A stretch of DNA of 64,000 bases from Leuctra nigra (taxonomy: Eukaryota > Arthropoda > Insecta > Plecoptera > Leuctridae): NCBI GenBank assembly GCA_934045905.1, contig OW203767.1, positions 23,811,073 to 23,875,072 on the forward strand, given 5' to 3'. Position numbers and translations under genes: made by a program. Positions 55,301 through 64,000 of this stretch are shown here, one piece after another (position 1 is the first letter of the stretch; every line of letters begins with the position of its first letter). The notes under the pieces are model-generated. The model worked only from the letters and a program-made list of their open reading frames with translations. It made no database searches and was not told where the DNA came from.

Positions 55301-58300
55301 TGAAGTCTTTCTCGGCCTAGCAGAACAACTGACTGTGGCTCCATCTGGTGAGAGTTCAAACATAGGAAAAACGAACTGTAGTGTGTGTAAATTTATGCAT
55401 TTTGAGAATGTATACTAGTAATTATATTTGAAATTACTTAGTCAACTTGTTGTACAAAATGTACCTACACTAAAATACCTGACGACGTTCAAAGCAATTT
55501 TAGCTTCTGAACTGATGAATTGATCTACATTGTATCATATGCTTTTAATTAATTATTCTCTATATTCCTGTGTATTTATGTGTCTCATGTATTGTGTTTA
55601 CTATATTTACACTTGTGGAATGTAAATTCTGTTGTAAATAAAGGCTTAAAATAAAATAAAATAAATAAAATGTATGATTGATCTTGGATGAATTTGTTTG
55701 CAGAGTCAGCTGATCATTGATTGGCTGGAGCAGAACTGCTTGGACAGCCTCGAGGACGGTGACTTTGCCCGGCCCGAACACTTCACCGACCGCACGATAG
55801 CCTGGGAGAACACTCTGCATCAGCTTCAGGTACCACAACAGCATCACTTTGCATCAGCTACAGGTATCACAATAGCATCACTCTGCATCAGCTACAGGTA
55901 TCACAATAGCATCAGTACCACAGTGCTGCGTGGTCACTTGATGCATTGCGCATACTTTTCATTTCAGCAATGATTACTTTATATTTTTGATACCGTTGAC
56001 TTTTCAGTGTACAATATACAGTAGACCTCCTTAGTACGTTTCTCCTTAATACGTTTATCACCCTATTACGTTTTTTCAAAGGTCCCCCAACCCATAAGAA
56101 CACAATTGTTCAATTGTTTCTATATAGTACCTACATGTTTCACTTTGGTACATTTTTTTATCCTGGTCTTCCAAAACGTATTAAAGAGATTCCACTGTAA
56201 ATATAAAATTACAAACCTTAGATATTGTTTTCTGCTTGCGCCCTACTTGTGTAACTACAGAAAAACTCTGAAAATTATTTTCTGTGATGGATTTTGGAGT
56301 TAAAAATGTAAAATTAAGAGAAGCTGAAATTACCTAAATTATTAGCGAGCGGATCAAGCATCTTAAGACGGCTGGGTAGTGAGTTTGACCTTGAAGAGTT
56401 TTTTAATCGATTTTTATCAATATCTTTTTCCAGTGTAATTGTTAACAAAATAGGGCTATGGACATGAATTCAGAACAGTCCAACAGAACAGAACAGTACA
56501 GTAATTTCATTGGACTGTTCTGAATTCACGTCCATAGCCCTATTTTGTTAACAATTACACTGGAAAAAGATTTTGATAAAAATCGATTAAAAAACTCTTC
56601 AAGGTCAAACTCGCTACCCAGCCGTCTTAATTTGAAACATATGGCTCAACGAACCTATCTTTTCTGTGTGTGTTCCTCTCTCATTATAAGTCTAATGAGG
56701 GCAATTTTTTCTCAAAGTGTTTATGTAGGTAGGTACACTCAAACCAATAAAAATTGGTATTCGAAAAGAAAAGGATTGGCTGCTGGTAAGGTTACTTGAC
56801 AATCAATCCTTGTTTGTTATTATTATCAATGAAATAAGAGCTCACTTACTAGAGGTAGATGATGCATTAACACAGCCTTCATGGACTGATGCCATCAAAC
56901 CTTAATCAGCCAATCCTTTTCCTTTCGAGTACCGATTTTTATTGGTTTGAGTGTACCTACTAGTACTATCCCTTCATTTATATCTAATGATTTGAAGCAA
57001 AAGTTGGTAATTTGGTTTCACCAAAAAGTGAATTTTTACTCCTCTTAATAATTAATGATGATTTACAATTATTGATGAATAAATAATAAATAATTGTAGG
57101 TATGCACTTTCAATCAAATAAAAATGATTTATCTAGTATTTGTGTTTAATTCTTATTGATATTTCCCAGAACCAGAACACGAAGATCCCGTACATGAGCA
57201 GCCGTCCGATGGTGACCCACCTGGACCCCGACGCGCCGCTGCGAGAAGGTCTGCCGCTGCACGACATCGACGCGGAGGACGACCAGCGGCTGCTGAAGCA
57301 GATGTTCCTGTACATCCGGTGCGGGCGGCTGGACGACGCCCAGGCGCTGGCCAAGCACGTGGGCCAGGCGTGGCGGGCGGTCAGTCTAGAGGGATGGAGG
57401 CTCTACCACGATCCGAACATCACAACGCGCACCGAGGAGGGACACAAGCTCACAGCAGAGGGCAACAAAATGAGGTGATGAGGACGTTTATTAAAATTTT
57501 GAGTTTAAAAATTTACCTAATTCTTTTGTGTTCATAGGTGTAATTTTTTTTAAACAAATACGTAGCTGGGTAATTCCGGAAACAACAGCAAATTTCAGTC
57601 TTTTGTATATCACACACTAATTAAGTAATTTTTGTGGTACCCTGATTTTTTTTAAATTGACAATAACTTTTGTTAGCTTAAATATTACAACTTCAATGTG
57701 ATGATAAGAGTTACAGGTGAATTTATTTTGTATGATTTATAGGGGTGTGCGAATAGTGAATTTTGATGTCGAAGTCGAAGTCGAATAGTTGCCCATGAAT
57801 TTCTCGAAGTCGAATTCGAATATCGAAGTTTCTCGAATAGTTTCTCGAATAGTTTCTCGAAGTCGAATATTTTTTGTAAATAATGCAATTTTTCCTACCA
57901 ACAAATTTAAAATAGAATTCAAGAAATTTAGATTTATATATTTTTTTAAATTAATGTAGGATCAGTATCGGATATAGGTAGGTAGCATGGTATTGTGCCT
58001 ATACATAAAAACATACTTTTTACAACGTGGTATTGAACAGTAAAAATTAAATACCTATAGGCACACAAAATTGAAACAATATCAAAATATTGTATGTAAT
58101 CTCAGCTATTAACGAAAGGAAATTACTTCCTGCTCAATATGCTTGTGTTGTACCTAAGTTGTAGATAAGGCGTCTTCAAAATGCTTTGACGCTTGTTGCA
58201 CTTCGCCCTTGCCAGGGGAAAAAGAGTTCCAAAGCCGCTTTTCCTTGTTCTAAATTTGCGTTAGCAGATTCTATAGTTCGACTTCGTGTCGGAAATATTT

Positions 58301-61300
58301 TGCCAAATTAAAAACACAACACAAATCACAGGTAAGCTTCTCACGGCGAATGCAGCAAATTGAAATCAGCTGTCTACTGTTGACACACGACGAGACGAGT
58401 TTTGGCGTTGGAACTTGGAGGGGGGAGGCTATATTATGCGCGCGCCGCGCGACCTTGTCCTTGGGCGAGATGTACGCTGATTGGTCTGATGAACTTCTTT
58501 ACCGACGCGCGCGCACTATTCGAATTTGAACGAATACTTCGACATTTCGAAGTGTTCGACATGTAATAAATCAATGTTCGACTTCGAGATCGAATACTTC
58601 GACTTCGACTTCGGCCAAATACTTCGCCTAATTCGAATATTCGCACACCCCTAATGATTTATGCATAAAATGTCACAACCATGGTCTGTCTCCAGGTACG
58701 GTTGCTATTATACATGATTTTTTCTTTTTAACAGTAATTAAAATAATTCGCTGCAGATGGCAAATAGGTTTTTTAAAGTGATTATATTTGATAAATTTGG
58801 CCACAATTCCATCAATTGATGTCTCATTTAATGTGTATTTTAACTTTGAACATGTGTCTCCAACGTATTGGGTCACAGCCATGGCTGGTTGAAAAACAGA
58901 GTTTATTATGCAACAATGATCCCTGGATTGGTTTACAACTGTCATAAGATGTTCAGTAGCTGATGTGAGACAAGTGTAATCACCCTCATTCTGTTCAAAC
59001 TGCAATCTGAAGAGATAAAAACACTTTTTTCTCCAAAACGAAGAGGATATGCTTTCTATCGGTCACAACCATGGCTTCAATTATTTGATATATACAATCA
59101 ATTAACTACAAAATGTGCATTGAGCATGTAGATGATGGTTTTGTTTATATTAAGGAAAAGAGTCTGACAGAAAAAGCAAATTAAATAATATTTTTAAATT
59201 TAAATGTTATAAAATGATACAGCCATGGCCGTCACAACCATGGCAATATCCTGAATTGTCCTGGGTTATTCTCCATAAGATCCTTAAATGTAAAATTTGA
59301 TCTCTGCACACTAGATATAATCAAACTATAAAAATAATGCATTATTAAAAAAATATTTAAAAAAATAAATGCTCGAAAAATTATTTGTTTGTTTTCATGA
59401 GTGGAATTTGACGGTGTTGCCGGAATTACCCAGCTGGTGAAAAAGTGTGTATCATGATTTTTATTCGCACAAATGAAATTTTCAAAAATTAAAGAATTAG
59501 GTAGTAACTAGTACGTACCCAATTAGTAATTACCCATTTAGAACTAAATAATGGCATGTCACGTACACACTGGAGTACCTTCTTCATGACCTTTGGTATG
59601 ACCTCGAAATATGTATCTCATAAAATAATCATATTGAACACGTTGTTGAGGACATATCAGAGGTCACAATGTACTTCTCCAGTGTGTGTCATTAAATGGG
59701 CGCTTACCTACTCTTTAATTTACTAGAGGGACCCGTCATGTAAAACATGACCAATGTGCACCAGTGAGTTATGCGTAAATATAAAACGACAGCAATATTT
59801 GTCAGCAGAGTGTGCGTCTTTAATACATTTGACGTCGTTGATGACCCAATCTTAACAGAAAACGTTAAAAAATGAGGAACGAAGAAAAGCAATTTGATCA
59901 TACCTATTATGGTAAAACAATTTCATATAAGTTTTCAAATTTACACCAGAGTATTCGTACTAAGTAACTAGGAAAACGCTCGGTGTAACGCGTTGATGAG
60001 CGAGCACCGACACGCACGACATCGCCAATCATAGCACGATCCATTCAATAAAAGATAACTTACTATACATTATTTATTACCAATTTTCCTTGCAACTTTT
60101 CATAAACACTCTGGATCAATTAAATAACAGATTATTGTACTGATATTTTTCCATCAATCTCTTTGAACAGATATTCAAACACTTAAAACAGCAATAAGTC
60201 TGTAAATTCTTGACCGATTGTGCTGGAAATGTGTAAAATATGATGTTATCTAGTCAAAACGTCGTTTTCATAACTGTGAAACACAATCCATATCGTAAAA
60301 TAAATTATTTTAGATAAGGTATACCTATACCTATGTATATGAAATACCTACATTACATTTTAACTACATTATGTATTGCAATATGATCAACTAAGAAAAG
60401 AATCTGTCTTACTTGATATTGAGAATAGCCATCTATAAACTTTGCTTTGCTACATAGAGCAACCCAGAATGCAGTGGAATTTCTGTTTTGAAATGTCATT
60501 TCTGACAGTTATTAAAACTGTCAATAAGTGCATCTATGTTCTTGACTGGTAGGGCTGAAAATTTGTAAAATAAGAGACAATGTTGGTCTGAACGACCATG
60601 CAAAATATGAGTTTGATTGATCAGATTAATCGAAGACCATTTGATAGGTCAAATGGTGGTGTGGCTATAGGCCGTTTTAAATTAAGTATACAAATGAAAA
60701 ATATTGGTGCCAATCCTTGCTAAGTTTTAAGTTGCCAATCCTTGCTAAGTTTTAAGTTGATCGATTAAACCTTTATGATTGAACGGTTCCTTGTTAATTT
60801 TCAAAAATCACAGGATTTCGTTCAAAAAATATACCTGGGACCACCCATATGATATGATATGTAGTGTGTGTACACAATATCAGATCAATCTGTTGAACGG
60901 TCATTATTAGTTTCATATCGTTTAAAACTTTCTGCTCTAACTACCTTGCCTTGTAGATTCGAAGTCGCCGTGAATTTGACAGCCAACACGCAAAATGTCC
61001 CTAAAATGACAAAACTTTTGAAAATAACGACAGATTAGACTGAAAATTGGCAAAAATACCTAAAATGTTGGTACCAATGACCACGCGAAGTTTTAAGTTG
61101 ATCGGTCAATCTGTTCTAGTTTAAATGTCAAAAATCACATGAAAAATGGTTTTAAATTTGAACCAATAGGAGGATTTGGCTGAAACTTTTTATGATTGGG
61201 TACAATGTTGGTTGCAATGTTTTTGCTAAATTTCAAATTGATCAAAGCAACCAATCGAAAGATAATTTTTTTAAAAATTGAACCAATCACGGGAGCCCGT

Positions 61301-63818
61301 TCAAAAACGATCCCAGGGACCGCATAGATTACGTTAGTATGTGTACAAAATTTCAGATCGATTGCTAGAGCGGTTTGACCTGGGCTGTGACCACAAAAAA
61401 AAAAAAAAAAAAAAAAAAAAAAACACACAGAGAAAGTGCCGTAAGAGTACCGTGGTGACGCTCGCTACGCTCGCTCAAAAATAAGAAGAAAAACAATGTA
61501 TGCGCCGTAAAAAAAAATATATATATATTCATTACGTTGATACCGTGACCTGATGCCCACGGCCTTTTCTTCATTTGTTATGCTATTACATGTTATCTAC
61601 GGCTTCATTATATTATACGTTCCTCAGATGTAGGGCGGAAGTAAATTTGTTTGATTTGCGGTGCACAATTTTGGATTGTAATCAAGCTCTATCAAGTACC
61701 GTTTCACTGATGTTAACAAATAACGTTATATTGAAGTATTCTCTTACAATAACTCATGTCACCATTACAAATGATTGGTTGATGTCAGAAATACTGTTCA
61801 TATTGAAATGGACTTCAGCCGTTCTACCACTATTTAAAGTATAGATATTCAGTTAACAATGTAAAACTTAAACATTGGTGCTTCAAACTTTATCAACAGC
61901 AACATGAATTCGTTGTCAATACATGACTCAATACAGACCACTCTACGAAATAAGAAACGACTGAAAATGATTAATCTAACAACATTATTTAAAAACTTCG
62001 TCGGTTAGTTGGTTTGAGGGTTACAGAACCGTGTTGATTAAATGTAGGAAGTAAATAATACGTTTGATCGTTTGCAAATTGCATCTTGAGGCCAATGTTA
62101 AAAATCTATCGGCTTTGTTTGGTTTTCATGGCCCTCTAAAATACAGATCAAATGAAATTTTTTAAAAATTACACTTTGACGTTTTTTGGAGTAAAGAAGT
62201 TTTCTATGTAATGTCTCTTTTGAACGGTTATTATGTGTTATAGTAGATTTTTTACACACTCAAAGGGATAAGGATTACGTTTTAGGTAAGTTATGGTTAT
62301 TTCTTTACTTTGCGAAGGCAAAAGACGTATTTTTAGACACGATTGGCAATGAAAGGCCACCATTTTAAATACAAAATAGTGCCGTTTTCAATATAATGTA
62401 AAGATTTGGACAGTTATTCTGTGTTAAAATACATTTCTTATAAACACAAAGGGATAAGGATTGCCATTTAGGTAAGTTTCAGTTATTTATTTATGCACAA
62501 AGAGCAGAAGATGTATTTTGGACATGATTTGGGCAATGTAACGTCGACCATTTTAATTTTAAATACAACATAGAGAGTGTGCGCGCGAAATTGAGAGGAT
62601 GCGCGCGCAGGCGTTCCTGACACACAGACAGAACTGCGTAACTATAAGTAAGATGAAGATTTGATGTGTGTAGAAAATTCTCGAAAAAAAACCTTTTGTA
62701 CCTAACTCTGTGAAATGCATGGACTTTACGGAGGCCTGTTAAGAGGCTTGATTTAAAATTTTCACTCAATTTGTGAAAATATAACAACATTACTTTGTTT
62801 GATAATGATGGAAAATTTAGTGAATCTCTCACTTAGGGATGGTGTTTTTGGAGGTAACCTGCGAAATAAAAACGCGCACCCCGACTGGGAATCGAACCCA
62901 GATCCTTCGGGTTACCGGCCCTATGCTTTAACCATTAAGCTATCGGGGCGCATTCTTAATCAGCAGGTTGGGTTGCCATACAACTCTTGCGTGTCCGAGT
63001 ATCTGACCTATACACGAAGACTGAAGCACTTCGACTTCATTTGACAACGTGAATACATCTCTCTCGAATGGCTATGCTCAAACTTCTGAGCTACGAGTGG
63101 ATTGTTTGATAATGATGGAAAATTTAGTGAATCTCTCACTTAGGGATGGTGTTTTTGGAGGTAACCTGCGAAATAAAAACGCGCACCCCGACTGGGAATC
63201 GAACCCAGATCCTTCGTTGTCAAATGAAGTCGAAGTGCTTCAGTCTTCGTGTATAGGTCAGATACTCGGACTCGCAAGAGTTGTATGGCAACCCAACCTG
63301 CTGATTAAGAATGCGTCCCGATAGCTTAATGGTTAAAGCATAGGGCCGGTAACCCGAAGGATCTGGGTTCGATTCCCAGTCGGGGTGCGCGTTTTTATTT
63401 CGCAGGTTACCTCCAAAAACATTACTTTGATTGCAATTTTTAGTGGTAATCTCTTTATTAAGTAGTAAGTAGTTAGTAATTTGATTAAGAATGACAATCA
63501 ACTTTCAAATGCATCAGGGTAAGTGCCTGTCTAGTACCTTCTACTCCCCGACTACAACTTGAATTGACGTGATCTCAGGGACATCTGGAAGCTGTGCGCG
63601 TGGTCCATGTCGGAGGACCGGCGCGTGGCGGTGTACGAGCGCGCGATGATGGGGGCGTTCTGCGGGAACGTGGACGCCATGCTGCCGGTGTGCGTCGACT
63701 GGAACGACCATCTCTGGGCGAGACTCAAAGCGGCGGTGGACGTCAGAGTCGAGGAGGAGATCAGGGACAACGTGACCAAACACTTCGAGGAGATGCCGGA
63801 GAACTACTGGCAGAACAA
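52322..63818 (+). CDS. Nup107: Nuclear pore protein Nup107, N-terminal part, runs off window
   Basis: Exons: candidate 52322-52375, then 52954-53306, 53416-53549, 54153-54332, 55704-55829, 57170-57474 and 63579-63818. All introns are GT-AG and all phases agree. Nup107 is a helical scaffold subunit of the Y-complex (Nup107-160) of the nuclear pore. Recognition rests on the 57170 exon (LDPDAPLREGLPL, RLLKQMFLYIRCGR, CGQAWRAVSLEGWRLYHDPN-type) and the 63579 exon (IWKLCAWSMSED...YERAMMGA...LPVC-WNDHLWA), which follow each other exactly as in human Nup107. ATG 53018 in the second exon is the first certain Met. The 54-bp exon before it is open in the right phase, so the true start may lie farther upstream. 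The last donor (63819) shows the gene continues right. Confidence 0.93.
53590..54140. other. Nup107 intron with possible transposon debris
   Basis: The phrase gcccagtggcggtctgtcg at 53592 resembles hAT terminal repeats, and tacgggcccc/ttacgggccc recurs inside. I find no matching right end. No exon fits between 53549 and 54153. Confidence 0.35.
54385..54655 (+). mobile_element. SINE (family S1), plus-strand copy
   Basis: It matches the 28305-28560 SINE from the degraded box B area (tgattccggtg) through tcataggcaaatgatgggaa to the end block tgcagaacagtgtgatgtta. It lies in a Nup107 intron. Confidence 0.6.
54668..55165. mobile_element. TIR element GGGTCAAGTGGGGCATTGGC with TA target
   Basis: The 28-bp terminal inverted repeats are perfect (GGGTCAAGTGGGGCATTGGC then gggacagt), and TA flanks both sides. 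The interior repeats ctaaaa/gtgggaca words and is non-coding. A mariner-type non-autonomous element is the likely origin. Confidence 0.8.
55204..55378. mobile_element. Palindromic MITE (CAGTTCGTTTTTCC tips), TA target
   Basis: Arms of ~75 bp pair closely: cagttcgtttttcctatgta, gaactctc, acagacggagccac, gttgttctg, ggccgagaaagac. TA flanks both ends. It lies in the same Nup107 intron as the 54668 element. Confidence 0.8.
56363..56630. mobile_element. Near-perfect 268-bp hairpin MITE in a Nup107 intron
   Basis: Inverted arms of ~110 bp run from TTAAGACGGCTGGGTAG through ttttttaatcgatttttatc, ccagtgtaattgttaac and aaatagggctatgg to gaattcagaacagtcc, with very few mismatches, around a short cagaacag loop. 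The TTAA tips and the GGCTGGGTA core resemble the 57564 element. Confidence 0.8.
56736..56953. mobile_element. Mariner-type MITE (CACTCAAACCAATAAAAA tips)
   Basis: A 218-bp element flanked by TA. The TIRs run ~35 bp (through ttggtattcgaaaag), nearly perfect. Internal blocks are shared with the 21420 and 2646 copies. It lies in a Nup107 intron. Confidence 0.75.
57564..59435. mobile_element. TIR element interrupted by a nested hAT element
   Basis: The tips AGCTGGGTAATTCCGG and CCGGAATTACCCAGCT are exact inverses. The interior right of the nested insertion has several gtcacaaccatgg words (58672, 58875, 59063, 59233). Removing the 914-bp hAT element and one copy of its duplication leaves ~950 bp. 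Non-coding. Confidence 0.65.
57740..58653. mobile_element. hAT-type element with TCGAAG-rich ends, 8-bp duplication
   Basis: The tips TAGGGGTGTGCGAATA and TATTCGCACACCCCTA are inverse, flanked by the exact direct repeat ATGATTTA at 57732-57739 and 58654-58661. Both ends carry simple tcgaag/cttcga repeats. The centre is non-coding. It is inserted in the 57564-59435 element. Confidence 0.85.
59436..59967. other. Intronic sequence with a worn MITE at 59520-59705
   Basis: A loose inverted pair, cgtacacactggagtac (about 59569) and gtacttctccagtgtgtgtc (about 59670), with cccattta/taaatggg outside it, suggests an old MITE. Nothing else is recognisable. Confidence 0.4.
59968..61476 (-). mobile_element. 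Helitron-like repeat, copy D, complete
   Basis: On the minus strand it starts GAGCGAGCGTAGCGAGCGTC (61476), has a T-rich run (poly-A 61394-61422 on +) and repeated ~130-bp modules. It ends with the CGCTC/GAGCG hairpin, TTTTC and CTAG (59968-59971) before T. It is 1.5 kb, the longest copy here, and nearly identical to copy A over ~1 kb. No coding sequence is present. Confidence 0.6.
61477..62240. other. AT-rich intronic sequence
   Basis: No exon, repeat or RNA gene recognised. It is part of the large Nup107 intron. Confidence 0.45.
62240..62580. repeat. Diverged ~185-bp direct duplication
   Basis: The block aaagggataaggatta / aaagggataaggattg with following ttaggtaagtt, ttatttctttac and ccattttaa-atacaa segments occurs at about 62262-62385 and again at 62447-62575. 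Confidence 0.55.
62878..62949 (-). tRNA. tRNA-like sequence, apparent Thr(GGT), copy 1
   Basis: The 72-nt cloverleaf has acceptor GCCCCGA/TCGGGGT (one G-U), a 4-bp D stem, an anticodon stem with one mismatch (TAGGG/CCCGA) and a perfect 5-bp T stem with TTCGATT loop. Boxes A and B are intact. The loop CCGGTAA puts C at position 33 and GGT as anticodon. Eukaryotes normally read Thr ACN with AGT, and U33 is nearly invariant, so I doubt it decodes. A tRNA-derived repeat is likelier. Confidence 0.55.
63315..63386 (+). tRNA. tRNA-like sequence, apparent Thr(GGT), copy 2
   Basis: Same sequence as 62878-62949 on the opposite strand, except for T at position 2, which makes a G-T pair in the acceptor stem. 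The pol III boxes are intact, and it has the same unusual C33 and mismatched anticodon stem. No T-run terminator directly follows; gcgtttttattt lies 5 nt on and could serve. Confidence 0.55.
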
Positions 63819-63865
63819 GTACGTTCTAGTAGTTGTAATCAGTGATGATTTCAGATCACATCATG

Positions 63866-63880
63866 GGGGGGGGGGGGGGG
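63866..63880 (+). repeat. Poly-G run in the terminal Nup107 intron
   Basis: A run of about 15 G follows the donor of the 63579-63818 exon by ~47 bp. The remaining bases to the window edge are intronic. Confidence 0.7.
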
Positions 63881-64000
63881 GCTCTGAAAATAAAAAACCA
63901 CAGCCGTCTTCCTCCCCTCTGTGAGCTGCCTGTTATCTGAGTAAAAATTGTAGTTCCTCACTTACCGTCCCACGGTCCCGGGAAGGGGCCACCACCGCCG

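Larger units (their letters stand above)
62800..63420. repeat. Inverted and direct duplication carrying tRNA-like copies
   Basis: The segment 62799-62911 (tgataatgatggaaaattta ... cccagatccttcg) is repeated directly at 63108-63215. In addition, 62850-63045 is present inverted at 63216-63420 (gaagtcgaagtgcttcag, catacaactcttgcg, cagcaggttgggttg). Each inverted arm holds a complete tRNA-like sequence, and the direct copy holds half of one. Apparent protein frames here are read-through of tRNA sequence. Confidence 0.75.

Noticed and set aside
62799..63501. Open frames reading ...NKNAHPDWESNPDPSG... on both strands
   Set aside because: They are translations of the reverse strand of tRNA-like sequence and its flanks, repeated because the locus is duplicated. 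They are not a protein family.
1..64000. CRISPR arrays, operons, prophage or bacterial defence systems
   Set aside because: Introns, RING/BAR/nucleoporin genes and MITEs show a eukaryotic nuclear sequence. The regular repeats here are minisatellites and transposon arrays without spacers.

Overview
This is a 64 kb nuclear genomic window from an invertebrate animal, most likely an arthropod and probably an insect. The evidence is AT-rich non-coding DNA, genes split by spliceosomal introns with GT(GC)-AG ends, a dense load of short inverted-repeat DNA transposons, tRNA-derived SINEs and non-LTR remnants, and a gene set (SIAH-like, Trc8, BIN3, uroporphyrinogen-III synthase, Nup107) that is eukaryotic throughout. 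I cannot name the species. There is no bacterial operon structure, CRISPR array or phage.

Genes, left to right. (1) A SIAH-like RING E3 ligase with an N-terminal coiled coil, + strand, 8.7-9.6 kb. (2) A six-exon, 266-residue protein with four predicted membrane helices and no family I recognise, - strand, 26.35 to 19.07 kb. All five junctions keep frame. (3) A two-exon Trc8/RNF139-type multi-pass membrane RING-H2 E3 ligase, + strand, 31.4-33.6 kb. (4) A tiny homeodomain-only (HOPX-like) gene, + strand, with coding exons at 43.4 and 45.05 kb. Its exon 1 ends in a GC donor, and the exon-donor junction has been amplified into a nine-copy minisatellite. (5) A BIN3-like BAR protein, - strand, 49.17 to 48.15 kb, head-to-head with (6) uroporphyrinogen-III synthase, + strand, 49.57-50.88 kb; about 400 bp separate their start codons. 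(7) The N-terminal half of Nup107, + strand, from 52.3 kb to the right edge, where it continues out of the window. Its last intron here is 6.1 kb and packed with transposons.

The rest is mostly repeats. Four copies of one internally modular element end in a hairpin followed by CTAG/T, as Helitrons do. Four inverted-repeat elements have exact 8-bp target duplications (hAT type), one nested inside another transposon. Several families look mariner-like (TA target) or Harbinger-like. Large fold-back elements occur at 5.1-8.1, 14.4-15.5, 20.9-21.3 and 40.7-41.4 kb. There is an array of CRE-plus-ETS-like motifs with roughly 150-bp spacing. tRNA-like sequences lie at 1.1, 13.6, 62.9 and 63.3 kb, and a LINE fragment sits at 23.6-24.75 kb. 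The genes are unrelated housekeeping or regulatory functions (ubiquitination, haem synthesis, membrane curvature, nuclear pore), and nothing suggests that they work together beyond the probable shared BIN3/UROS promoter region.
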